From NCBI RefSeq assembly GCF_001310085.1, contig NZ_CP012643.1:2587501-2651500 (forward strand): a stretch of 64,000 nucleotides of DNA. Direction: 5' to 3'. Within the stretch, counting starts at the first letter, position 1; each line of letters opens with the position of its first letter. A model generated the notes under the pieces. It was not told the DNA's origin. It saw only the letters and a program-made list of their open reading frames with translations, and did no database searches. Shown here one piece after another: positions 19,607 to 30,458 of this stretch. The DNA comes from Rufibacter tibetensis. GTDB taxonomy: Bacteria; Bacteroidota; Bacteroidia; Cytophagales; Hymenobacteraceae. A program made the position numbers and the translations under genes.

Positions 19607-19987
19607 TTAAGCGCCTACCAGTTCACGGTACGCCGACGCAGAAAGAAGCTCAGCTACTTCCTCTTGATCCGTCACAGACATCTTGATCATCCAGCCGTCA
19701 CCGTAAGGGTCAGAATTCACCAGTTCAGGGCTGCCATCCAGTTTCTCGTTGATTTCCAACACCTGGCCAGAAAGCGGGCTAAACAAATCAGAAACAGTTT
19801 TAACAGCTTCTACGGTACCAAATACTTCTTCTTTGGCTACGTCTTTGTCTAACGTGTCAATGTCTACATACACAATGTCACCTAGTTCACGCTGCGCGAA
19901 ATCAGTGATGCCTACGTACGCTACATCGCCTTCAATTTTGATCCACTCGTGGTCTTTGGTGTATTTAAGCTCCTCAGGGAAGTTCAT
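19607..19987 (-). CDS. gcvH: Glycine cleavage system H protein
   Basis: The 126-residue lipoyl carrier protein shuttles the aminomethyl group between the P, T and L proteins of glycine cleavage. The lipoylated Lys63 lies in [18 protein letters not shown]. The start [15 protein letters not shown] is standard. A longer frame reaching to 20080 has no support because it would run through the promoter. It is followed closely by vanZ and an M28 peptidase; the other glycine cleavage genes are not here. The placement next to sprA is common in Bacteroidota. Confidence 0.96.
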   Translation of the reverse strand: MNFPEELKYTKDHEWIKIEGDVAYVGITDFAQRELGDIVYVDIDTLDKDVAKEEVFGTVEAVKTVSDLFSPLSGQVLEINEKLDGSPELVNSDPYGDGWMIKMSVTDQEEVAELLSASAYRELVGA

Positions 19988-20010
19988 AAGTAATAAAATT
20001 AAGTTCGATT

Positions 20011-20042
20011 CAAAAATACGTTCTTTTTGGTACGTGCCGCAA
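20011..20042 (-). promoter_or_regulatory. Probable gcvH promoter
   Basis: The minus strand has TTG (20042-20040), a 21-nt spacer and TATTTTTG (20018-20011), a good match to the Bacteroidota promoter. The predicted leader is about 20 nt. The -33 element lies just beyond the sprA stop codon, which separates gcvH expression from sprA. Confidence 0.65.
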
Positions 20043-20045
20043 GCC

Positions 20046-23000
20046 TTAGTCAGATAAACTGAACCGGAGCTGAACGCCACCTTCGGTAACGGTATTGCGG
20101 AACGCGTTGGCCACTTTAGGCTCGTTGATGTTCTGTGTGTAGTAGAACTGCAGGTTCAAACGCTGGCTTACCACGTAGTCAATGGTAGGGCGTATCTGCA
20201 CCTGCAAGGCGCCGGCGGTGGTCAGGTTGTTCTGGTACTCGTTTCCGTTGGTATCTACCGCAATGGTGCGTTGAATGGTTTCATTGTCCCGGATGGTGAA
20301 ATCCAGGCGCATGGTCAATTCATTCTCCAGTGTTTTGCGCGAGCCGCCAATCCGGAATGGAATTCTGAAGTTAGTGGTGCTGTAACCAACCCCTACCACT
20401 ACGTCCTTAATGCCATTCTCTGTTACCTGCGCGTTGGTCATGTTCAGCAAGAGGTTCCGTTGGGTTTTGTATTCCAGACGACCAGTCAAGGCACCTTTGG
20501 TCCGGAAGTTAATGCCCACCAGTGGGTTCATGCTTTCTGTAATGGCTACCTGGCTTACAATGTAGTACGGGATCACTTCACCCGTGCGCTGATCTGCCCT
20601 GTCTGGGAATCCTGAGGGTTTAAAGCTGTAATCCAGTGCCGTGCTGAAGTTCGCCACCGTGTACGTTGACTGGTAGGCGTGGTTCAGGGTAAAGGAACTG
20701 AAATACTGTTTGAAGAACGGAAGCGCAGCTAAGCCGTTGTACACTACATTCCAGTTGGGCAACGGGATGGCGTCAAATGGCCCAGTAGGCTTTGCTTTGT
20801 ACCCATTCACATCTTTGCCTTGGTACGCTCGCATAAACGAAGGAATCAACACATCCTGTGAGTTTAGCTGGTATAGACCAGGACCTCCGTTGGCTTCATT
20901 CAATCTGTTGGCAATAGCAGCACGGTTCCGGATGAAGTTCTCAAACGCCTCTGAACTGTTTCCCGCACCTGACTCAAACATGGTTTGCAGTGAGATGAAA
21001 GAAACCCGGTAAGAACCGGTCGTGAATGGGTTCTGCCGCTGCACTACCAACGCAGAGTCACGGCGGTAATACACCTCATCTATCTCTGACTTGTTCATCA
21101 CTCCATCTAAGGTGATAATGAAGTTCCGGAACGGTTCAATGGTAGCGCGGGCCGTCAGGTTCACAGATTTAAGCGAGCTTAGCGGCGTGTTCAGGTACTG
21201 GCTGCTATCGGTGTACCAGTTCTCTCTGTCTGCGCGGGCATATAGTTTGTCTAACTCGTACTGCTTTCCTAGTACAAAGTCCAGACCTGGTGCTCCAAAC
21301 CCATCGGCCAAGCCGAAGCTTTGCGCGGTAGGCAGGAAGCCCGGAAGCAATGTACCCTCGGTGCGGGCGTAAGTGAAGTTCACGGACCTGGCTGACATCA
21401 GCGTTCGTAGAATTCCGTTTATTACCTGCCGTCCGCCGCTTCTGGTAGAATCTGGGGTGGCCGGCTGCCCTGGCTTGACCGACTGCTGCCGCACTCCCGG
21501 GTTAGGGGAGGCTTCGTTCGCCGCCTTCAGGAACCGAACCTTATTGTAGAGCCGTACCAGATCAAACTTACCACTCAGGCTGGTTTCTGTGCTGTTTTCA
21601 ATGGTGTTTCCTAGCTGCAGGGTGTCGTTTCTGCTGAGGGCCGTAGAAGCCGAGGTCCAGGTGAAACCGGCCTGGTAGCGGGCATCAGCTGAAACCCAGT
21701 CTGTAAGCGGGAATTTATCCAGCGGCAGACGATACGTAGCAGCAATTACCTGATTGAAGTTGGTGTTACGGCCAAAGCGTCTGAGGTTATGCCAGATTTC
21801 ATCGTTCTTCCAGCGCAACGAGTCTACTTCCTCGTTAATACGTCCGTCAGGTTCGTCCACCACTGCCCGGTTGGTGGCGGTGTAATCCAGCGTAAGGCTC
21901 TTGGTCAGATCCCACTTCACGTCATAGATGCGGTTAAAGAAAAACGATTTCTGGTAAGTAGGCAAGAAGCCGGCAGTGTCTGGGAGGCTATACGGTGAGG
22001 TACGGCCCTGCAGGAACGTTTCATTGTACCGGCGGTCCAGGTCTGCTCTTACCGAGATCCTGCTAGGCATCAAAGAGAAGTTGAAGTCTTTCAACCACCG
22101 CAGGTACGGCGACTGGAAAGCTTTCGCTTGGGCAAACGGGGTGTAGCTTTTAGGACTGTTGTTGTAGTTGTAAGCAATACCGCCGTTGTAGGTTTTGGTA
22201 TAGTTGCGGTCAGTAGAGATATCTGTGTGCAGCACCTCAGTATAAGCATAGGAGAAAGACAAGTTCTCTATGTCATAGATGTGGGTCTTTGCGTCAGGGT
22301 CAGTTTTCTCTTTCCGGACGTTAAGCAGGTTCACGCTCTTGGTGGTAGTTTGGCTGACTACTTCTTGGCGGTAGTTTTCACGTTCGTTTCCTGCCTCAAA
22401 CTTCTGCAGCGAGAGGTCTAGTTCTGTGTCACGGTCCAATGGGTCAAAGCGTGGTTCGCTCATGGTGGTTCCGTACTGTACAGAAAGCGGCACTACCAAG
22501 CCTAAGCCAGAAGGAAGAAGTTTTTCAGCGGCTACGTTGGCAGTAACATCAAACTGACCAGTAGTTTCGCGGGCCCTTAACGCAGCCCTTTGCTGAATTC
22601 CTCCAAAACCTACGGTAGTGTAAGAACCCGTGGCGGTGATGTTGGCAAAATCTGCCAGTTTCACGTTGGCCCGGGCAGAGGCGGCCCAGCCAGCGGTACG
22701 GTCAAAGTCAGAAACCCGCAGCTCATTCACCCACAACGTAACCGAATGGGCTGCCTTGTCTGGCGTAGCTGGGTTCTCCAGACCAATCATGAGGCTTTGC
22801 ACGTCACTGAAATCTGGGTTACCTACCACTCTGAATACTTTTCCGTCTTCTCTTTGCTCGGTAAATACCTGGTTCAGCGGGAAGCCTGCCTGGTTTCTTC
22901 TTGATTTCAACCGCACAAACTCGTCAAACGCCACATCTATGAAGTTCTGCTCGTTCCAGATCTGGTACGGGTCACGGCTGCCTTGCGGCGTCATCTTCAA

Positions 23001-26000
23001 CGGGATAGAGTATTCGTAGTAGTTCTGGGTAAAGTCAGTACCAATTCTGATGAAGGCATTGACTTCATTGTCCTGGGTTCCGCTTGGGCTTTGCGCGTGC
23101 ACGTACATTTTCAGGCGCTTGTAGATGAGCATGTCCTGCGACACGTTTTTGTACACGGCCTTGCTGAAAGCGTCTCTCAGGTTCTCTACTAGCAACTGCA
23201 GAGACTGCTCGTTTTGGCGGCGGTTGTTGGCGGAGGAGTAATCACGCTGGCGTTCTACACCCGGTGGTACCACGTATGGGATCGTGCCCGCATCAACCTC
23301 GCCGTTTTCCTCAATACTTACTGAAGACACGTTAAAAGCAGAGGCATCAGTATCACAGTCGCCTACGCAGGGAGCCCCGTTAGAAAGGATTGTGTTGTAG
23401 GTACGCCATTGGTTTGAAACAAACTGCATCTGCACAAAACGCAGCACCACAGGGTCAGCAAACTGGGTAGCATACATCCGCATGAACCGAATGGACTTGA
23501 AGCCCTGCATGTTGTTCACGTTGCCGGTTGGCTTTCTTACCGGAATCCGGAACTGGTACCAGCGTACCCGGTTGTTTCCCGAGTCTACAGAGTCTACGCG
23601 GTCTACAATGTAGTTACTGCCTACCGCCAGGCGGTTAGGGTTCAGGTCAATGTTGTACTCATAGTACTGCTCCACGTCACTGATGACGTTGTCTTTGTTC
23701 AGGTCTTCTTTGTCTGGGAAAGCGTTGGAGGAAAGATTGCTGTTTACCGGCGAGTTGCCTTCCATGCCGTTGAAGTTCTTATAGCGGCCCAGTACACCCG
23801 TGTTAGCTGCATCATAAGTCCCGTCTAAGTGGTGACGGAAGTTATCCGCAGAAGGGTCAGCTAAGGTGCTGTAAATGCCCTGGAAGAAAGCACGCTCGTC
23901 GTTGTCGTTCAATCCATCCAAACCAATGTCTTGGAACTGGCGTGAACCAGGTTCAGCATCAAAGGCATCGGTTAAGAACTGGTTACGGGTAACGCGGCCC
24001 CAAGCGGTTGGCTCTGTGTTTTGTAGGTTTCCGTCGGTAGGTAAGCCGTTCTCAAATTCGTACCGTTGGTCTTTCAGGAGGTCTTCAGAGATGTTTCCTA
24101 AGTTGAAGACCAGCTTTCCGTTTTCATCCAGGCTGTTCTGAGCATCGGGTTTGCCCGTGATAATGCCCCGCCCCCGGTCCCCTTTGATGAAGGGGTCCAT
24201 CATCCAGAACTCCAGGTACTCAATGTTGGCGTTATCAAAGTTGTTGTCAAACGAGATTTCACGGCTAATACCGCCCCAATTGTTTTTAGGGTCATTTTGT
24301 AAAAACTGACCGTCATTGGAGACATTGGGGTTGTAGTTGTATTGCCCGCGTTCTCTTGGGTAGTACGCCAAATCAAAGGTATACTCAAAGGTGTTGTTGG
24401 TCTCTGGGTCACGGTTCGGGAAAATCTCCCGGCGCTGCACCCCGCGCACGTAGTGGTTTGCCAATTCCTCGCGGGAGATGTTGTTAGGTCGTAAGTTGTT
24501 GGAGGAATAGTAGATCTGGTCAATGGTGTACCACGCCAATTTGGCACGGTTATACGCATAAGCCAACCCAGAAGCACCATTTGCCAAAGGAGCAGGAGTG
24601 GCTGCTAAACGCCAGGCGTTGGTGTTAAAACCTCCCAGAGAGTAAGGTGTTTTCGCGTTTTCAAAGTCATCTATGTAGGAAACTCCGTCTTCGCCTCTGA
24701 AAGCAGTTTTCTGGGGCACCAATTGCGCCACCTCGGCACCCAAAGTAATGGCCGAAGGTTCTTTGGTTTCTAAGAAAGGCAGTTTGTCTGTAAGACGGGT
24801 GAGGAGCCTTGATTCACGGCGGTAATTCACATCAAAGCCGTAAATGGTGTTGTTGCTAGGCTCATCACCTATGTTCACCCGCTGAATGAAAGGCCTTTCT
24901 CCCTGATGCAGAACCGTGGCCCCCAAGATCAGGTCATTGTCAACCCTGTAATCAAAGCGGGCACCTAGGAGCGTTCTGGGCTGCACACTGAGAATGTCCG
25001 CTTTTTCATAGGTCACGCGCAGGTTGCTGGCGCTGTTCAGGTAGCTTGGGTTCAGGATTTTTACGCGGCCTAAGTCATAGAACACCTGGTAGTCCTGGCC
25101 TTCTACCAGGCGTGTTCCTCCTGAGTAAACCGCCACTGAACCTTCGGCAATCCGGATACCAGGCAGCGTGATTTCATCGGTGCTAGAAGCCTGGTACCTG
25201 CCTTGTATAAAGAACTTGTTTTTCTGGGCGAATTGCTGCGCATCGGTCTGGATGGAGTCATACAACTCCTGAAACACGTACTTGTTGATGTACTGGTCTT
25301 CGGCCCCGGCCGTGAACTGAGTTCTTAGGAAAGACCCAAAAGGCTCTACCTGCGGGAAGTAAATGCGGCCACTCTCAGGGTCAATGGTAATACCAGACAA
25401 GAAGTCAAAGTTACCGTCTTTGGGTGGGTCATTATTGGTGTTCACGTTATCCAGGTTAAAGACCTGAATCAACGGTATCCCCTTCAACCTGGACTCATCC
25501 TGGAAACTGGTGAGGTCGCCTCCGGTAGCGTCATCTTTGTAGACTACATTCAGCTGGAAGTTCTGGCGCTCAATTTGATTCGCATTCAGCGCGTAGACGT
25601 TCTTCATCATCAAATCCCAGGTGGGGGTGTTCAGGCCTGGGTTGGTGGCCCGAAGCAACTTCAGGAAAATCACCTGGTCTTCGGGTACGTTCTGGTAATC
25701 TTCCTGCAGTTCTCCAACCTTATAGGTACGGCCGTTCAGGGTGTATTCAAACGCGACACCCAGCACCTGTTCAGGGAGCAAAGCAGAGTTCAGGGAGATG
25801 TAGCCTAACTGCGGGTTGAATTTATATTCGGTCTGGTCCAGGCGGCGGGCCCGTACATGTTCAAAGTCAATGGTCTTGCGCAAACCAAGGCCTTCCAGAA
25901 AATTATCTACCTGTGTGTTGTTTCGGTTGGTAAGGCTTCCGTACAGGCTATTTTGGTTGTTCCCAGCACCGGAAGTGGCCGGTAAATTATTGCTGAACCG

Positions 26001-27194
26001 ACTCTGGAAAGGCTGCGGCTCGCCCAAATCCATGAGGGCTACTACGTTTCTAAGGTTCTGGGTAGCGCGGTTATCATTGGTGATGTATACCTCCAAACGA
26101 CGCACCACAATACCTGAATTCACGAGCGGAAGGTTGCGGAGGGCCTGGTCATACCGGTTCCGGAAGAACTGCGCCAGGAAGAAGTGACGGTCGCGATCAT
26201 AATCATCTGCTCTGATCTCAAACCGTCTGTTTTGCGCACCGTTTTGGATATCTACTGCATCAATGCTTCCGCGTTGGTTGGCGGCGATGGCCGTTACAGA
26301 CAATTTACCCATCTGCAACTGCGCCTTTAAACCAAAGAGGTTCTGACCGCCCTGTATGAGGGAGTTGTTCAGGGGCAAACTCACGTTACCCGCCTCTATT
26401 TTTTGGATGATCTCCTCTGGGTAGCCGGTATACTCTAGCTTGAGGTTGTTCTCAAAATCAAAGTTGGCTTTGGTGTCCCAGTTGGCGGTGATGCGCATCT
26501 TCTCGCCTATGCGGCCGTCAATGTTCAGGGCAATGGTCTGGTCAAACTCAAAGTCACCTATGCTTTGCTGCCGAAGCGGAATGGCCGGGTTTTCGTTTTT
26601 GTTAAAAAGCGCCCCGAACTTCAAGGTAGCCAAACCATTTGGGCGTATATCTACGGTGTTTCCGCCAAACAAGCGGTCAAACGTACGGCCCCCTAAGTTG
26701 AGGGTAGGTACCAGACGGCGGCTTGGGGCGGCGGGGTTCTGCTCGTCCAGGCTGGCCGACTTGGTACGCCAGTAATCTTTGATAGCTTGCTGCTGTTGGT
26801 AGCGCGAATACTCCTCAAACGTCATGGTGCTGGGATCGCGGTAATCATACCCGCCAATCTGCTCCGTGATCTGAAAACTTTTCAGGCTGTCATCTGGCAC
26901 CACGTTTAGCTGCACATTTTTAGGAAGCGGCAGCAAAAGCGGTGATAAGGTGGTTCTGTTGGAAAATGGATCTCCCCGGCGGTCTTTGAAAATTAGGTTA
27001 GGACGCCTTGATGGGATATACCCCTGGTTTTTGATTGTGTCTTGCGGTTCTTCTTCTACATCTGACAACGCCAGCAGCGTTGTGCTTACACCTGCCATAG
27101 ATACTCCACTTGGCTCGGCCTGGGAAAGCCAAGCCATCAACGACACCAACCCTACCGCGGCTGCAAGAATGTGAGGCTTCTTTTTATAAAACAC
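20046..27194 (-). CDS. sprA: Type IX secretion translocon protein SprA
   Basis: At 2382 residues this is full length for SprA, the giant outer-membrane barrel that forms the T9SS export pore and is also needed for gliding in motile relatives. It has an N-terminal export signal (hydrophobic residues about 8-24) and the SprA N-terminal segment ending with [18 protein letters not shown]-like sequence (residues about 125-142). A conserved family region includes [22 protein letters not shown], here split by family-typical residues, and the last residues are barrel-like (QLRFSLSD). It starts 18 nt after ruvA. PorU and PorV are encoded in the same window. Confidence 0.97.
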   Translation of the reverse strand: MFYKKKPHILAAAVGLVSLMAWLSQAEPSGVSMAGVSTTLLALSDVEEEPQDTIKNQGYIPSRRPNLIFKDRRGDPFSNRTTLSPLLLPLPKNVQLNVVPDDSLKSFQITEQIGGYDYRDPSTMTFEEYSRYQQQQAIKDYWRTKSASLDEQNPAAPSRRLVPTLNLGGRTFDRLFGGNTVDIRPNGLATLKFGALFNKNENPAIPLRQQSIGDFEFDQTIALNIDGRIGEKMRITANWDTKANFDFENNLKLEYTGYPEEIIQKIEAGNVSLPLNNSLIQGGQNLFGLKAQLQMGKLSVTAIAANQRGSIDAVDIQNGAQNRRFEIRADDYDRDRHFFLAQFFRNRYDQALRNLPLVNSGIVVRRLEVYITNDNRATQNLRNVVALMDLGEPQPFQSRFSNNLPATSGAGNNQNSLYGSLTNRNNTQVDNFLEGLGLRKTIDFEHVRARRLDQTEYKFNPQLGYISLNSALLPEQVLGVAFEYTLNGRTYKVGELQEDYQNVPEDQVIFLKLLRATNPGLNTPTWDLMMKNVYALNANQIERQNFQLNVVYKDDATGGDLTSFQDESRLKGIPLIQVFNLDNVNTNNDPPKDGNFDFLSGITIDPESGRIYFPQVEPFGSFLRTQFTAGAEDQYINKYVFQELYDSIQTDAQQFAQKNKFFIQGRYQASSTDEITLPGIRIAEGSVAVYSGGTRLVEGQDYQVFYDLGRVKILNPSYLNSASNLRVTYEKADILSVQPRTLLGARFDYRVDNDLILGATVLHQGERPFIQRVNIGDEPSNNTIYGFDVNYRRESRLLTRLTDKLPFLETKEPSAITLGAEVAQLVPQKTAFRGEDGVSYIDDFENAKTPYSLGGFNTNAWRLAATPAPLANGASGLAYAYNRAKLAWYTIDQIYYSSNNLRPNNISREELANHYVRGVQRREIFPNRDPETNNTFEYTFDLAYYPRERGQYNYNPNVSNDGQFLQNDPKNNWGGISREISFDNNFDNANIEYLEFWMMDPFIKGDRGRGIITGKPDAQNSLDENGKLVFNLGNISEDLLKDQRYEFENGLPTDGNLQNTEPTAWGRVTRNQFLTDAFDAEPGSRQFQDIGLDGLNDNDERAFFQGIYSTLADPSADNFRHHLDGTYDAANTGVLGRYKNFNGMEGNSPVNSNLSSNAFPDKEDLNKDNVISDVEQYYEYNIDLNPNRLAVGSNYIVDRVDSVDSGNNRVRWYQFRIPVRKPTGNVNNMQGFKSIRFMRMYATQFADPVVLRFVQMQFVSNQWRTYNTILSNGAPCVGDCDTDASAFNVSSVSIEENGEVDAGTIPYVVPPGVERQRDYSSANNRRQNEQSLQLLVENLRDAFSKAVYKNVSQDMLIYKRLKMYVHAQSPSGTQDNEVNAFIRIGTDFTQNYYEYSIPLKMTPQGSRDPYQIWNEQNFIDVAFDEFVRLKSRRNQAGFPLNQVFTEQREDGKVFRVVGNPDFSDVQSLMIGLENPATPDKAAHSVTLWVNELRVSDFDRTAGWAASARANVKLADFANITATGSYTTVGFGGIQQRAALRARETTGQFDVTANVAAEKLLPSGLGLVVPLSVQYGTTMSEPRFDPLDRDTELDLSLQKFEAGNERENYRQEVVSQTTTKSVNLLNVRKEKTDPDAKTHIYDIENLSFSYAYTEVLHTDISTDRNYTKTYNGGIAYNYNNSPKSYTPFAQAKAFQSPYLRWLKDFNFSLMPSRISVRADLDRRYNETFLQGRTSPYSLPDTAGFLPTYQKSFFFNRIYDVKWDLTKSLTLDYTATNRAVVDEPDGRINEEVDSLRWKNDEIWHNLRRFGRNTNFNQVIAATYRLPLDKFPLTDWVSADARYQAGFTWTSASTALSRNDTLQLGNTIENSTETSLSGKFDLVRLYNKVRFLKAANEASPNPGVRQQSVKPGQPATPDSTRSGGRQVINGILRTLMSARSVNFTYARTEGTLLPGFLPTAQSFGLADGFGAPGLDFVLGKQYELDKLYARADRENWYTDSSQYLNTPLSSLKSVNLTARATIEPFRNFIITLDGVMNKSEIDEVYYRRDSALVVQRQNPFTTGSYRVSFISLQTMFESGAGNSSEAFENFIRNRAAIANRLNEANGGPGLYQLNSQDVLIPSFMRAYQGKDVNGYKAKPTGPFDAIPLPNWNVVYNGLAALPFFKQYFSSFTLNHAYQSTYTVANFSTALDYSFKPSGFPDRADQRTGEVIPYYIVSQVAITESMNPLVGINFRTKGALTGRLEYKTQRNLLLNMTNAQVTENGIKDVVVGVGYSTTNFRIPFRIGGSRKTLENELTMRLDFTIRDNETIQRTIAVDTNGNEYQNNLTTAGALQVQIRPTIDYVVSQRLNLQFYYTQNINEPKVANAFRNTVTEGGVQLRFSLSD

Positions 27195-27212
27195 AAATAA
27201 TGGGGAAGTTAC

Positions 27213-27803
27213 TTAGGACGACTTCAATGCAAACTTAATCATTTCCTCCACGGTTAAGCTAGCGCCTTCCCGCTTAATGATTGTATCCAGGGTTTTCTCG
27301 GCCACATTCTTCGCGAAGCCCAATGTTACTAATGCTGATAACGCCTCGTCGCGTGAGGTATTGTGCGCACCAAAAGAGACATTTACCGCATCTGGGCCTA
27401 AGCCTTTCCGGAATTTATCCCGAAGCTCCAGAATAATACGCTGGGCGGTTTTGGCTCCAATTCCCTTCACCTGTTGAATGGTGCGTACGTCTTCCCGCAC
27501 AATGGCCTGCTGCACTTCCTGCACGGTCAAGGAGGAAAGGATCATGAGCCCTGTGTTAGGGCCTACCCCTGAAATAGAAATCAAATGCAGGAAGGCGCTT
27601 TTCTCTGCCAGGGTGGCAAACCCATACAAAGTGTGGGCGTCTTCCTTGATGTGCTGGTGCGTGTATAGACGGCAGCGTTCGCCCTCTGGCAACTGCCCGA
27701 AAGTGTTGAGAGAAATACGGAGCTCATAGCCCACGCCTCCAACGTCAATAATCACAAACGTAGGGTCTTTCTGAGCCAGGCGGCCATCTAAATAAGCGAT
27801 CAT
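27213..27803 (-). CDS. ruvA: Holliday junction branch migration protein RuvA
   Basis: The 196-residue protein binds four-way junctions as a tetramer and loads the RuvB motor. It begins MIAYLDGRLAQKDPTFVIID (OB-fold domain) and has the two helix-hairpin-helix segments (HLISISGVGPNTGLMIL and QVKGIGAKTAQRIILEL), then a flexible linker and the RuvB-binding domain III at the end. Full length. It is the upstream neighbour of sprA (18-nt gap), an arrangement shared by many Bacteroidota. Confidence 0.97.
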   Translation of the reverse strand: MIAYLDGRLAQKDPTFVIIDVGGVGYELRISLNTFGQLPEGERCRLYTHQHIKEDAHTLYGFATLAEKSAFLHLISISGVGPNTGLMILSSLTVQEVQQAIVREDVRTIQQVKGIGAKTAQRIILELRDKFRKGLGPDAVNVSFGAHNTSRDEALSALVTLGFAKNVAEKTLDTIIKREGASLTVEEMIKFALKSS

Positions 27804-27854
27804 GTGATTAGTAGTAGAGGTATAGTAGTGAAATCAGATTTAAGATAACAAAAA

Positions 27855-27901
27855 CATTCTGTTTCCAGCCTCTTTTAAAGAAAGGGGCTGGAAACAGAAT
27901 G
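27855..27901 (-). terminator. Long hairpin terminator after the malic enzyme gene
   Basis: Positions 27855-27875 pair with 27881-27901 (21 bp with one G-U) around a 5-nt loop. It lies 61 nt beyond the malic enzyme stop and upstream of ruvA, so it should isolate the two units. Confidence 0.8.
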
Positions 27902-27962
27902 CGAGGGAAGTATAGTGCTGCTTCTATATATAAAAGAGGGATAGAAGCAGTACGTACTAGTA

Positions 27963-30236
27963 CTATTTTAGTTTTGCCTTACACGTTTGGGCATCTACCA
28001 CGGCTATGGCCACCATGTTGATGATTTCCCGCACCGAAGAACCTAACTGCAAGATATGCACTGGTTTACGCATGCCCATCAGGATTGGACCGATTGCTTC
28101 AGCCCCGCCAATTTCCTGTAAAAGTTTATAAGCAATGTTACCAGCCGCCAGACCCGGGAAGATAAGGGTATTGGCCCCTACGTTGGCCAGCTCACTGAAC
28201 GGATAGTGCTCGCGCAACAACTCTGGGTTTAACGCCGTGTTTGCTTGCATTTCCCCGTCAATAATCAAATCTGGGTAACGCTGCTTGGCCATGCGGGTAG
28301 CCTCGCGGGTTTTGGTAGGTACCTGCCCGGAGCTGGAGCCGAAGTTAGAATACGAAAGCACCGCCATGCGTGGCTCACGGTCAAAGAAGCGCACATAACG
28401 GGCCGTCAAACCAATAATGTCTACCAGTTCCTCTGCCGTAGGCTGAAGGTTTACCGTAGTATCAGCGAAGAAGTAAGGTTCTTTCTTGTTTTGGATGATG
28501 TACATACCTGCCACTTTATTTACGCCTTCTTCCACGCCAATCACGTGTAGGGCGGGTAGAATGGTAGAGGAGTACTCACGGGTAAGACCAGAAATGAGGG
28601 CATCGGCTTCACCTGTTTCCACCATCATACAACCGAAGTAGTTCCGATTGCGCACCAGTTTGCGGCAGTCAAACAGGGTGAGGCCTTTACGCTTGCGTTT
28701 CTCATACAGCAGGTGCGCAAACTTCTCGCATTTGGCGTCTTCCTCGCGCGGGTCAATGATCACGCTGCCGGTCAAATCCATGTTGAACTCGGCGATCATG
28801 GCCTCAATACGTGCCCGCTCACCCAATAAAACAGGGTAGGCCAATTTCTGCTCCAAGACGGTTTGAGCCGCTTTCAGGATCTTGTAGTGATCGGCCTCAG
28901 CAAATACCACCGTTTTAGGGTTCTGACGAGCCTGCGTGAGTACGCGGTTCATCAGTTTCTGGTCAATACCAATGCGCGCCTGCAACTCCTGGTGATAGCG
29001 ATCCCAGTTTTGGATAGGGAAACGCGCCACACCAGATTCCATGGCTGCCTTTGCCACCGCCGGGCTGATGGTCGTGATCAAACGCGGGTCCAGCGGTTTA
29101 GGGATTAGATACGTCCGTCCGAAGGCGATGGAGTTATCGCCGTAGGCTTTGTGCACAATGTCCGGAACACCTTCTTTGGCCAGTTCTGCCAGGGCATACA
29201 CGGCGGCCAGTTTCATGGCCTCGTTGATCTCGGTGGCGCGCACGTCCAAAGCTCCCCTGAAAATGTAAGGGAAACCCAATACGTTGTTCACCTGGTTAGG
29301 ATGATCTGAGCGCCCGGTGGCCATGATCAGGTCTGGTCGGGTAGCCATGGCGGTTTCGTAGGCAATCTCCGGATCTGGGTTTGCCAGCGCGAAGATAATG
29401 GGGTCTTTTGCCATCAGTTTCACCAATTCAGGCGCTAAAACGTTGCCGGCGCTCAGGCCCACAAACACATCAGCTCCTTCCATAGCCTCAGCCAGGGTGG
29501 TGATTTTACGGGTGGTGACAAACTGGGCCCGGTATATGTCCAGGTCGTTGCGCTCTGGGTTGATGATGCCATCTTTGTCAAACATGACAATGTTGTCAAT
29601 CTTCACGCCCAGTTCCAGGTAGAGCTTGGTGCAGGCAATGGCAGCGGCTCCGGCACCGTTCACTACCATTTTGATCTTATCAATGTCTTTGCCCACCACT
29701 TCCAGGGCGTTCAACAAGGCAGCGCTAGAGATGATGGCGGTGCCGTGCTGGTCATCATGCATGAGCGGAATGTTCATCTGCTCGCGCAGGGCATTCTCAA
29801 TCTTGAAGCTCTCAGGGGCTTTGATATCCTCCAGGTTGATACCCCCAAACGTAGGCTCCAGCGACTTTACAATCTGGATGAATTTGTCCGGGTCAGTTTC
29901 GTCTATCTCAATGTCAAACACGTCAATGCCCGCAAACTTCTTAAAAAGGACGCCTTTCCCTTCCATGACCGGCTTAGAAGCCTCAGGACCAATGTTGCCC
30001 AAGCCTAATACAGCAGTTCCGTTGGTAATCACACCCACCAGGTTGCCTTTGGCGGTGTACTTGTAGACATCGTCTTTGTTGGCGGCAATTTCTTTACAAG
30101 GCTCTGCTACACCTGGCGAGTAGGCGAGGGCTAAGTCCATCTGCGTGCTCACCATTTTGGTAGGCACTACCTCTATCTTGCCGGGTTGCCCCTGGCTGTG
30201 ATAATTCAGCGCGTCTTCCTTGTTGATTTTAATCAT
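27963..30236 (-). CDS. maeB: NADP-dependent malic enzyme fused to phosphotransacetylase-like domain
   Basis: The 757-residue cytoplasmic protein has an N-terminal malic enzyme (about 1-425) that converts malate to pyruvate and CO2 with NADP reduction, including the catalytic region AYSPGVAEPC and the nucleotide-binding motif VVNGAGAAAIAC. A C-terminal phosphotransacetylase-like domain (about 430-757) in MaeB enzymes is regulatory and lacks acetyl-transfer activity in E. coli. The start at 30236 has a clear purine-rich site (AAGGAAAGGAC) before it. A palindrome lies 44-67 nt upstream. It is a single-gene unit closed by the hairpin at 27855. Confidence 0.95.
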   Translation of the reverse strand: MIKINKEDALNYHSQGQPGKIEVVPTKMVSTQMDLALAYSPGVAEPCKEIAANKDDVYKYTAKGNLVGVITNGTAVLGLGNIGPEASKPVMEGKGVLFKKFAGIDVFDIEIDETDPDKFIQIVKSLEPTFGGINLEDIKAPESFKIENALREQMNIPLMHDDQHGTAIISSAALLNALEVVGKDIDKIKMVVNGAGAAAIACTKLYLELGVKIDNIVMFDKDGIINPERNDLDIYRAQFVTTRKITTLAEAMEGADVFVGLSAGNVLAPELVKLMAKDPIIFALANPDPEIAYETAMATRPDLIMATGRSDHPNQVNNVLGFPYIFRGALDVRATEINEAMKLAAVYALAELAKEGVPDIVHKAYGDNSIAFGRTYLIPKPLDPRLITTISPAVAKAAMESGVARFPIQNWDRYHQELQARIGIDQKLMNRVLTQARQNPKTVVFAEADHYKILKAAQTVLEQKLAYPVLLGERARIEAMIAEFNMDLTGSVIIDPREEDAKCEKFAHLLYEKRKRKGLTLFDCRKLVRNRNYFGCMMVETGEADALISGLTREYSSTILPALHVIGVEEGVNKVAGMYIIQNKKEPYFFADTTVNLQPTAEELVDIIGLTARYVRFFDREPRMAVLSYSNFGSSSGQVPTKTREATRMAKQRYPDLIIDGEMQANTALNPELLREHYPFSELANVGANTLIFPGLAAGNIAYKLLQEIGGAEAIGPILMGMRKPVHILQLGSSVREIINMVAIAVVDAQTCKAKLK

Positions 30237-30279
30237 GTCCTTTCCTTCAGTTGTCGTGTTGTAGTCTATGGGGTTCCGT

Positions 30280-30303
30280 TGCCAAACCAACGCTTGGTTG
30301 GCA
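30280..30303. promoter_or_regulatory. Palindrome upstream of the malic enzyme gene, possible operator
   Basis: TGCCAAACCAA (30280-30290) and TTGGTTGGCA (30294-30303) are complementary except for one unpaired base, around CGC. It lies in the predicted 5' region of maeB. It could be a regulator site or an RNA hairpin; no known regulator motif is recognised. Confidence 0.4.
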
Positions 30304-30397
30304 GGGAATTAATACAAATTGATAAGATTTTTCCAGTTAGCCAAGTAGTACTAAGGTTTCTGCCTTTCAGCTCTAAAGCTCTTTTACCCTAAATGGC

Positions 30398-30439
30398 TAA
30401 AAAACAAATAGCATCCCAAGCCAAAGCCAGAGATGCTAT
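30398..30439 (-). terminator. Terminator of the tatA-gatA-transglycosylase operon
   Basis: Positions 30408-30415 and 30432-30439 form an 8-bp stem, and the minus strand continues with TTTGTTTTTTAG. It starts 20 nt after the lytic transglycosylase stop. Confidence 0.7.
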
Positions 30440-30458
30440 CTATATATCAGGGACAAAA

